NCBI GenBank assembly: GCA_021817755.1
Contig: JAKAGC010000320.1
Location: 1 to 5,548 of the forward strand
Origin: Acidobacteriota bacterium
GTDB lineage: Bacteria > Acidobacteriota > Aminicenantia > UBA2199
Length of the DNA stretch: 5,548 nt
Reading direction: 5' to 3'
In this document: piece after piece, positions 1 through 5,349 of the stretch
Layout of the letters: every line of letters starts with the position of its first letter
Position numbering within the stretch: the first letter of the stretch is position 1
Notes under the pieces: model-generated
What the model was told of the DNA's origin: nothing
Database searches by the model: none
Seen by the model: the letters and a program-made list of their open reading frames with translations, nothing else
Made by a program: the position numbers and the translations under genes

Positions 1-773
1 ACATCGCGAAGTTTGACTTCACCTTCATCATCTTCCTGTTTGATAACCAGGTTTCGTAACTCTTCCAGGTCGCTGAATTTACCCGCTATCCTGACGATGA
101 ATTGCCCGTCTATGTCCTTAACTGTACCCGTAGGAAAGTCAAGGTTCGCCACAGCGATTGCCTGCGTAACTTGCATTAGAGAAACATTATAAGAATGTAA
201 TTTTTGGATATCCACGTTTACGCGGATTTCTCGTTCATCTCCACCGATAAAGTTTATCTGGCCGATTCCATTGAGTTTGGAAAGAGCAGGTTGAACGTTA
301 TCTTTAAGAAATTGATTGAATTCCACCGTAGGTAGATTGGATGTTACACCTAATCTGAGAATAGGTAGCTCATCCAGGGCGAATTTTGTAATCACCGGTT
401 CCTTAATATCATCAGGCAAGTTCAAGCGGATGGCATTTATTTTGCGTTGTGCATCTTGTAAAGCCACATTAACGTCAGCAGTTTGGGTAAATTCGATAGA
501 AACTACCGAAACGCTATCGCTCGATGTGGCGTAAATGTTTTTTATTTTATCCATCGAAGAGATCGATTCTTCGATAATTTTCGTAACTGATGTTTCAACT
601 ACTTTCGGTGAAGCGCCCGGGTAAACAGTCATAATCGAGACATAAGGCGGTGTAATTTTAGGAAGTAGTTCATACTTCATGTTATTATAACTAAACAGGC
701 CTAAAACAATTAGAATGGTAAAGATCACCACTACTATTGTAGGCCGCTTTATTGAAAGTTCGGTAATGGTCAT
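1..773 (-). CDS. RND-family (HAE1-like) inner-membrane efflux transporter, N-terminal 257 residues; 3' end outside window
   Basis: This is the proton-driven pump subunit of a tripartite RND exporter, located in the inner membrane with large periplasmic porter loops. The window holds 257 codons of a protein that normally has about 1,000-1,050 residues. It starts MTITELSIKRPT, the usual cytoplasmic lead-in of RND pumps. The first transmembrane helix follows at about residues 11-28, then the family-typical periplasmic YPGA motif at residues 51-54. The stretch LQDAQRKIN near residue 100 and the GIGQINFIGG segment near 170-180 match the porter PN1/PN2 region of AcrB/MexB-type proteins. The start is supported by AGGAGA at 780-785, six bases before ATG. 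The gene follows the adaptor gene after a 38-nt gap, so it is probably cotranscribed with it. The wording resembles Bacteroidota-type HAE1 pumps more than CusA-type metal pumps. The TM4 proton-relay aspartates and the substrate pocket lie outside the window, so the substrate is unknown. The open frame reaches the left edge intact; the truncation is only the window boundary. Confidence 0.95.
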   Translation of the reverse strand, partial: MTITELSIKRPTIVVVIFTILIVLGLFSYNNMKYELLPKITPPYVSIMTVYPGASPKVVETSVTKIIEESISSMDKIKNIYATSSDSVSVVSIEFTQTADVNVALQDAQRKINAIRLNLPDDIKEPVITKFALDELPILRLGVTSNLPTVEFNQFLKDNVQPALSKLNGIGQINFIGGDEREIRVNVDIQKLHSYNVSLMQVTQAIAVANLDFPTGTVKDIDGQFIVRIAGKFSDLEELRNLVIKQEDDEGEVKLRD

Positions 774-779
774 GTTTTA

Positions 780-785
780 TCTCCT
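780..785 (-). promoter_or_regulatory. Ribosome-binding site of the RND gene, in the loop of a short AU inverted repeat
   Basis: AGGAGA on the minus strand lies six bases before the ATG ending at 773 and fixes that start. It lies in the 8-base interval between TTTTA (775-779) and TAAAA (788-792), a 5-bp inverted repeat. A stem this short and AU-only may be chance, but the layout repeats the stronger one before the adaptor gene. Confidence 0.75.
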
Positions 786-811
786 ATTAAAAAGGAAGGT
801 TCAAACCCGTT

Positions 812-1861
812 TTATTTTGCGATTTTAACCGTAATTCCGTCTACCAGGTTGTTTTGACCGTTAGTGACAACGATTTCGCCTTCATTAAGTCCTTTAAGAA
901 CTTCCAGGTAAGTGCCCGCTTCAGTTCCAAGCAGGATATCCCGTACTTTGGCAATATTGTTTTCCACTACATAAACCTGGGGAGTCCGGCGGCTTCCCAT
1001 TAAGCATTCACGCGGAATGACCAGGATATCTTTTTGATTGGTTAAGGGGAATATCAGACGTGCAAACATACCCGCTTTTAATGGATTTTCCTGGCTGTTG
1101 TCCAGACCGATTTCAACTCGGTAGGTATGAGATTCATCACTTTTAGAACTGATATTACTGATTTTTCCTAAATACGTAATACCCGGGTAAATATCTGTTG
1201 TGATATCCACTTTATCGCCTGTTTTCAACTTGAAAACATCTTTTTCAGCAACGTTTACCGTCACTTTCAATTTAGAAATATCCACTACATTAGCGATAGG
1301 TGTTCCCGGTTGAACCATTGTACCCCGGTCCACCAACCGAGAGGTAACGATCCCGGAAATAGGACTCGTAATACGTGTATCGTTGTACTGGCGTTTTGCT
1401 ACCAGGTATTGAGCTTCTGCTGCTTTACATCCCAGACGTGCCGATTCGATTTCATTTTCGCTAACTGCTTTTGTATTAAAAAGCGATTCGTAGCGTTGTA
1501 AATCTTTTTTCGATTTTTCGTAGTTGACTTCTGCAGTTTTGAAATTGGCCAATTTTAATTCATCATCAACCTGGACCAATATTGAACCTGCCGAAACGTG
1601 ATCACCCACCTGGGCTTTCACTACTTCTACCCTTCCAACTGTTTCAGATACCACCATTACATCCAGGTTAGCGGTGATAGTTCCCACCAGAGAAAGATTT
1701 TCCGATATCTGCTTACGTTCAACAGGGGAAACCGATACCGTTGGAGTCAGTTCCACATTGCCTGCTAGCTTAGTTTCTAATTTCTGTCTATTCCGAAATA
1801 AAACAAATACCACGATTAACAGTACGGCTAATATTACAGCGATAAATTTGAATTTTTTCAT
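812..1861 (-). CDS. RND efflux periplasmic adaptor (membrane fusion protein, HlyD/AcrA type)
   Basis: This 349-residue protein is the periplasmic adaptor that joins the inner-membrane RND pump to the outer-membrane channel. Residues 5-22 form an uncleaved-looking N-terminal membrane anchor after MKK; no lipobox cysteine is present, unlike AcrA. A lipoyl half-motif follows at about 70-100 (VGRVEVV, VGDHVSAG), then an alpha-helical hairpin at about 102-162. The second lipoyl half is at about 164-196 (ITSPISGIVTSRL, GTMVQPG), then a beta-barrel and a membrane-proximal domain starting at IPRECLM near 282. The hairpin carries R123-x3-L127-x6-S134, the tip motif that AcrA-family adaptors use to contact TolC-type channels, which agrees with the channel gene next door. 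The length is usual for the family. The start has GGGAGG nine bases upstream. It lies 26 nt after the outer-membrane gene and 38 nt before the pump gene. Confidence 0.95.
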   Translation of the reverse strand: MKKFKFIAVILAVLLIVVFVLFRNRQKLETKLAGNVELTPTVSVSPVERKQISENLSLVGTITANLDVMVVSETVGRVEVVKAQVGDHVSAGSILVQVDDELKLANFKTAEVNYEKSKKDLQRYESLFNTKAVSENEIESARLGCKAAEAQYLVAKRQYNDTRITSPISGIVTSRLVDRGTMVQPGTPIANVVDISKLKVTVNVAEKDVFKLKTGDKVDITTDIYPGITYLGKISNISSKSDESHTYRVEIGLDNSQENPLKAGMFARLIFPLTNQKDILVIPRECLMGSRRTPQVYVVENNIAKVRDILLGTEAGTYLEVLKGLNEGEIVVTNGQNNLVDGITVKIAK

Positions 1862-1884
1862 AATTTAATTCCTCCCTTAAATTA
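1861..1884 (-). repeat. Perfect 8-bp AU inverted repeat enclosing the adaptor gene's Shine-Dalgarno
   Basis: On the minus strand TAATTTAA (1884-1877) and TTAAATTA (1868-1861) are exact reverse complements. The 8-base loop GGGAGGAA between them contains the ribosome-binding site of the adaptor gene. The proximal arm includes the A of the ATG start. In mRNA this could fold into an AU-only stem that shows the Shine-Dalgarno in its loop and partly hides the start codon. The repeat and its position are seen directly; a regulatory role is inference. Confidence 0.6.
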
Positions 1885-1887
1885 GGA

Positions 1888-3264
1888 TTATTCTTCACCT
1901 GTCGATTTAGAGAGTCTGGCCCGAGCCAGTTCGTAATCGATGAAGGCTTCTGTACGGCTGACTTTGGCTTGCAGGAGAAAAACTTCTGCATCCAATAATT
2001 CAGAGTTGGGCGTTAAACCCGCTTTAAAACGTTCATTGGTTATCCGGTAATTTTCCTGGGCTTGTGTTACATTTGTCTCCGACATATCGATTTTTTCTTT
2101 GGCCTGGAGTAGGTCGAAGTAATTTTGTTGAACTTCCAGTGTTACCATATCTTTCATCTGGGATTCCAATGCTTTCGTTTTTCGATACTGGGAATCCGCT
2201 TGATATACCTGATAGGTCGTGGACTTCCAATTCCAAATATTGAAAGAGAGTCCAAGACTGATATCCCATGTATCTTGGAATTTTTTCTCAGTAGGCATGA
2301 TTCGTGTATTTGGGTTGGACATGTAGTAGTTGGCTTCCAGTCCCAGTTGCGGGTATTTTCCTGAACGTGCAATTTTAATCGCGGCTTTTGATGCTTCAAG
2401 ATTATATGTCATTGCTTTTAATTCAGGACGTTTCAGCATTGCTTTTTCCACTTCCTGTTTAACATCCCTTTCCAGGTTATCGATTCCACTCAATTTTGAA
2501 GCCGGTTCGATTTCTTTTTCAAGGGGAAGTCCCAGTAAGCTGTTTAAAGCCATCATTGCCATACGTACTCGATGTTTGGCTTCCAATTGGTTTACTTTAA
2601 TACTAGATAATTGGACCTGGACTTTCAAAACATCGTTATTCTTTGCCAAACCCTGGTTATAGAAGCGTTGAACATCATTGAGATGAGATTCCACGAGGGT
2701 TACGTTTTCATCCAATAACTTTTTGAATTCCATTGCTTTAACCAGAGACCAATATGCATTTTTGATATCGAAGATCAATTGGCTTTTATCTTTTGCATTC
2801 ATCTCTTTTGCTGCCAGTCGCTCCATTCTAGAAGCTTTAACTGCATTTTCAAGAGCAAATCCTGTAAAGATAGGTTGAGAAAGCTTTAATTGGAAATTGT
2901 AATAATTCAATATACTATCTGATATGACAAAATGCATTGGTTCAGTTCCCGGGAGTTCAAAATTAACTTCGAATGGGGGAATCTTACTTAAGCGTGTATA
3001 AGAGCCTTCAAATTTTAATGTTGGAAATAGCTTTGTACGAGTTTCCTTATATTTTGCATCAGCAGTTTGAACATCCATCAATGAAGCGAAATAAGATCTG
3101 CTGTAAGTTAGTCCGATATCGATGCTCTGCTCAACCGTCAAAGATATCTTATCTTGATTGAGTATTTGGAGCATTTCGGATTCCATCATGGCGTGTAAGG
3201 GGAAAACACTACTCAGTACAAATATACACAACACAATGAAATAAATTTTCGTTTTCATTTTCAT
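1888..3264 (-). CDS. TolC-family outer-membrane factor of the RND pump
   Basis: This 458-residue protein is the outer-membrane channel that forms the exit duct of the exporter. It starts with a classic signal peptide: a basic MKMKTK start, a hydrophobic core to about residue 21 and a likely cleavage after LHA at residue 25. No lipobox is present, so it is probably not a lipoprotein. Two OEP repeats follow, about residues 45-245 and 260-455. Each has long amphipathic helices rich in Ala, Gln, Lys and Glu, and the related signatures RFYNQGLAKNNDVLKVQV (first) and RFKAGLTPNSELLDAEV (second, near 412-427). The LSLGLSFNIWNW stretch before the second helical region fits a membrane beta-strand. The length is usual. 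Two starts are possible: the one given overlaps the regulator's stop as ATGA and has AGGA six bases upstream. A second ATG two codons in (ending at 3258) lies eight bases from AAGGAG (3267-3272). Both keep the signal peptide. Confidence 0.95.
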   Translation of the reverse strand: MKMKTKIYFIVLCIFVLSSVFPLHAMMESEMLQILNQDKISLTVEQSIDIGLTYSRSYFASLMDVQTADAKYKETRTKLFPTLKFEGSYTRLSKIPPFEVNFELPGTEPMHFVISDSILNYYNFQLKLSQPIFTGFALENAVKASRMERLAAKEMNAKDKSQLIFDIKNAYWSLVKAMEFKKLLDENVTLVESHLNDVQRFYNQGLAKNNDVLKVQVQLSSIKVNQLEAKHRVRMAMMALNSLLGLPLEKEIEPASKLSGIDNLERDVKQEVEKAMLKRPELKAMTYNLEASKAAIKIARSGKYPQLGLEANYYMSNPNTRIMPTEKKFQDTWDISLGLSFNIWNWKSTTYQVYQADSQYRKTKALESQMKDMVTLEVQQNYFDLLQAKEKIDMSETNVTQAQENYRITNERFKAGLTPNSELLDAEVFLLQAKVSRTEAFIDYELARARLSKSTGEE

Positions 3265-3983
3265 TTCTCCTTCCTGTTTTTACATTTCCCGCCTTTGTTC
3301 TTAGCATTGATTTTGTCGGGATTACATTTTTTCCCTGGGCATCCGTCTTTGTTTTTTAACGCATGTCCGATTAATTCCATGGAATAATGGATCAATTCCG
3401 CTGCTGAAATATTATGATATTTCATCAAATGATCTTCTTCCAAGCTGATGGTACGAATAAAACCTCCCAGCATCCCATCCAATGCGAGAGCAGTTTTATA
3501 TGGATCCACATCAGAACGGATAGAACCATCTTCTATTCCGTCTTTTATTATCTGAACCCCCATCATATACATTTCTTCTCCTTGTTCCATCAAATCCTTT
3601 ATCATCGGGTTTTCATAAGAAAAATACTCCGGGTTCTTTTCTCTGTGGAACATGGATTCAAAATAGTTGGGGTAATCTTTATAAAATTGATAGAGTTTCT
3701 GTGCAATATGATATAATCGTTCAAGACCGCATGCATTTAAATCTATCGCTTCTTTGAAATAATTTTTTAAAATATCCATTGCTCGTTGAATAATGGCACA
3801 ATATAATTCTTCTTTGCTTTTAAAATAAAGATAAATTGTGGCTTTGCTCAATTCCGCTTCCTCTGCGATTTCATCCATTGTAGTATTGGAAATTCCTTTT
3901 GAGAAAAAAATCTTCTCCGCCGCATCGACAATTGTATTCCGTCTTTGCAGTTTCTCGCGTTCGCGTCTATCGGCTATACCCAT
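3261..3983 (-). CDS. TetR/AcrR-family transcriptional repressor with a Cys/Lys-rich C-terminal tail
   Basis: This 240-residue protein is a probable local repressor of the efflux operon. The N-terminus (about 14-62) is a clear TetR DNA-binding domain: IVDAAEKIFFSKGISNTTMDEIA, then the recognition-helix region ELSKATIYLYFKSKEEL. The core, about 65-208, is the helical ligand-binding and dimerisation domain typical of AcrR-like regulators of efflux genes. Its ligand pocket cannot be predicted. The last 30 residues (211-240) are unusual: ten lysines, one arginine and three cysteines (C215, C220, C234) with several glycines and asparagines. Such a tail is not part of the usual ~190-210-residue fold. 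It is the first gene of the operon, and its TGA stop overlaps the channel gene's ATG, suggesting translational coupling. The start has a strong AGGAGG (3988-3993) four bases upstream. A palindrome in its leader (4053-4079) is the likely operator, implying autoregulation. Confidence 0.93.
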   Translation of the reverse strand: MGIADRREREKLQRRNTIVDAAEKIFFSKGISNTTMDEIAEEAELSKATIYLYFKSKEELYCAIIQRAMDILKNYFKEAIDLNACGLERLYHIAQKLYQFYKDYPNYFESMFHREKNPEYFSYENPMIKDLMEQGEEMYMMGVQIIKDGIEDGSIRSDVDPYKTALALDGMLGGFIRTISLEEDHLMKYHNISAAELIHYSMELIGHALKNKDGCPGKKCNPDKINAKNKGGKCKNRKEK

Positions 3984-3987
3984 TAGA

Positions 3988-3993
3988 CCTCCT
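3988..3993 (-). promoter_or_regulatory. Strong Shine-Dalgarno of the tetR-like gene
   Basis: AGGAGG, within a longer AAAAGGAGGTC stretch on the minus strand, lies four bases before the ATG ending at 3983. It is a near-complete complement of the 16S rRNA 3' end and decides this start, although the spacing is on the short side. Confidence 0.85.
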
Positions 3994-4052
3994 TTTATTC
4001 TTTAAGTAACGACTTAGATGTTGGTCGACAGTTTATTGAATCTATTAAGTCT

Positions 4053-4079
4053 TACTTTCTGACCACCGGTCAGTAAGTA
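4053..4079. promoter_or_regulatory. Operator-like palindrome, probable binding site of the TetR-family repressor
   Basis: TACTTTCTGACC and GGTCAGTAAGTA form 12-bp arms around a 3-bp centre (ACC), matching at 11 of 12 positions; the only arm mismatch pairs 4058 with 4074. The CTGACC/GGTCAG core is perfect. Size and symmetry fit a TetR-family dimer site. The palindrome begins about seven bases downstream of the predicted -10 box and covers the likely transcription start, so bound repressor would block RNA polymerase. The symmetry is seen directly; which protein binds is inferred from position and family behaviour. Confidence 0.8.
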
Positions 4080-4085
4080 GAAAAA

Positions 4086-4114
4086 AGTATAATATATTTC
4101 TGTTGGTAATGCAA
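4086..4114 (-). promoter_or_regulatory. Sigma70-like promoter of the tetR-efflux operon
   Basis: On the minus strand the -35 candidate TTGCAT (4114-4109) is separated by exactly 17 bases from the -10 candidate TATACT (4091-4086). Each differs from the consensus by one base. Transcription would start near 4078-4079, giving a 5' leader of about 95 nt before the regulator's ATG. It is the only good promoter seen in the 161-bp gap, and it sits directly next to the operator-like palindrome. This hexamer type is not the one usual in Bacteroidota, a small point on lineage. Confidence 0.75.
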
Positions 4115-4126
4115 TAGGGAAAGTGC

Positions 4127-4142
4127 AAAAAAAATTTTTTTT
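4127..4142. promoter_or_regulatory. A8T8 tract: possible UP element of the tetR promoter and/or weak terminator of the iron-sulfur gene
   Basis: Eight A followed by eight T form a perfect self-complementary 16-mer that reads the same on both strands. Relative to the predicted start near 4078 it covers about -49 to -64, where AT-rich UP elements contact the RNA polymerase alpha subunits, and A-tracts here would also bend DNA. It also begins two bases after the stop codon of the upstream iron-sulfur gene. There the RNA would end in eight U after an A-run, which could act as a weak terminator. Either role is inference; the GC-free hairpin argues against efficient termination. Confidence 0.4.
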
Positions 4143-4144
4143 AA

Positions 4145-5296
4145 TTAATGAAATAAATCAGAGAAGAAAAGTATCCGTTTATCCAGATTAGATCTTTCTC
4201 TTAACTGTAGGTAGCAACCTGGGCAGGCAGTGACTACAGTATCTGCTCCGATTTCTTCCAATTTGTTTTCTTTGCGTTTAAGGATTTTTTTTGATGTTGA
4301 GGGGAACCCGACTGAGAATATACCGCCAAAACCGCAACAGAGTGCAGATTTATCATCGATGAAAGACGATCCCAGTTTATTCATGAAATGTCGGGGAGCT
4401 TTATCTATTTTTAATGATTTTAGATTGTGACATGGATCATGCCATGTGAATTTCCCATTTTTAGTTCCGGTTGGTTTTAGTTTATCTTCATCCACAGGAA
4501 CATTAGGAAGAAATTTATAGAAGAAATCCGTTAATTCGTAAATTTCGATTTCGGGATTTTCAATTTGATAGTGTTCCTTAAATGTAATTGTTCCTGTTCC
4601 GCAGGGAACTACAATATATTTAAACTTATATTCTGAAAATATTTTTTGATTTTTTTGACGAAGGGTAAGGAATTTATTTTTCCATCCCTGGGAGAGGAAA
4701 GGGAATCCGCAACATTGAAGATTGGATGGCGTAACCACACGCAATCCGTTTTGTTCCATAATACGGGTGATATCTTCAATAATGGCCGGATAAAACATAG
4801 TGAGAACGCACCCTGGAAACAGTAGGACATCGTATTCAGCTTGTGAATTCGATTTTCGTTTTTTCTCAATACTTTTACGTCGTCGAGGGATACCCAGGAC
4901 TTTTTGCAAAGGTGTATGTGCAAGTAAATCTGTTACCCAGACCATTTTTTTAAAGAGAATCGATTGATAGAGAAAGAGAATTATTTTTTTTAGTAAGGGA
5001 ATCTTACTTCCTTTTGCGGCTGTAACACGATGGTTAATCATCATTTCCGTGTATGCCACACCTTTTGTACATATGTTTTCGCAACTACCACATAAAGCAC
5101 ATTGATAAACGAATTGTTGGTTTCGCTTATTCGGTTCCAGACGCCCATCTCTTAAGGCTTTAATTATGTTGATTTTCCCACGAGGGGAGTTGGGTTCGGT
5201 TAGTTCGGCATTATAAACCGGACAAGAGAATAAGCAGTTGCCGCAATCGGAACAAATTGACGCTATTTTATCTATATCATTTATCTTTTCAGACAT
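4145..5296 (-). CDS. GlcF/LutA/HdrB-like iron-sulfur protein (two 4Fe-4S motifs, two CCG domains)
   Basis: This 383-residue protein is a probable electron-transfer subunit of a 2-hydroxyacid oxidoreductase such as glycolate or lactate dehydrogenase, at the inner face of the membrane. Two ferredoxin-type motifs lie at the N-terminus: C15-x2-C18-x2-C21-x3-C25-P and C66-x2-C69-x2-C72-x3-C76. A hydrophobic, basic linker follows (about 99-150). The first CCG domain has C163, C195-C196-G197 and C232, but its last position is G235, so the closing CxxC is incomplete. The second is complete: C289, C320-C321-G322 and C358-x2-C361. Length and order match GlcF (about 400 residues). No flavoprotein GlcD partner is visible, since upstream is a glycosyltransferase and downstream a separate efflux operon. 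Related CCG proteins serve lactate use or heterodisulfide chemistry, so the family call is firm and the substrate is open. The start has only a weak GAGA about eight bases upstream, but it places the first cluster correctly. Confidence 0.85.
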   Translation of the reverse strand: MSEKINDIDKIASICSDCGNCLFSCPVYNAELTEPNSPRGKINIIKALRDGRLEPNKRNQQFVYQCALCGSCENICTKGVAYTEMMINHRVTAAKGSKIPLLKKIILFLYQSILFKKMVWVTDLLAHTPLQKVLGIPRRRKSIEKKRKSNSQAEYDVLLFPGCVLTMFYPAIIEDITRIMEQNGLRVVTPSNLQCCGFPFLSQGWKNKFLTLRQKNQKIFSEYKFKYIVVPCGTGTITFKEHYQIENPEIEIYELTDFFYKFLPNVPVDEDKLKPTGTKNGKFTWHDPCHNLKSLKIDKAPRHFMNKLGSSFIDDKSALCCGFGGIFSVGFPSTSKKILKRKENKLEEIGADTVVTACPGCYLQLRERSNLDKRILFFSDLFH

Positions 5297-5349
5297 AGTT
5301 GATTCTCAAAAAAAATTCTGTAAATCTAAATTGTAACTTAGAAAAAATT

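Noticed and set aside
316..534. Plus-strand open frame of 72 codons
   Set aside because: It lies wholly antisense to the RND pump gene, whose protein is clearly conserved here, and shows no recognisable motif.
797..810. Possible terminator hairpin between adaptor and pump genes
   Set aside because: GGTT and AACC flank a two-base loop, giving only four base pairs, and the two genes are expected to be cotranscribed.
2125..2662. Two plus-strand open frames of 79 and 110 codons (2125-2364, 2330-2662)
   Set aside because: Both are antisense to the TolC-like gene and have no convincing protein features; they are by-products of its codon pattern.
4609..4923. Minus-strand open frame of 104 codons in another frame of the iron-sulfur gene
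   Set aside because: The overlapping frame with two CCG domains is clearly the real one; this product has no family resemblance.
5297..5349. Promoter or terminator in the 53-nt gap upstream of the iron-sulfur gene
   Set aside because: The gap is nearly pure A/T with only a 5-bp TCTAA/TTAGA hairpin; no -35/-10 pair of acceptable spacing stood out, so nothing was called.
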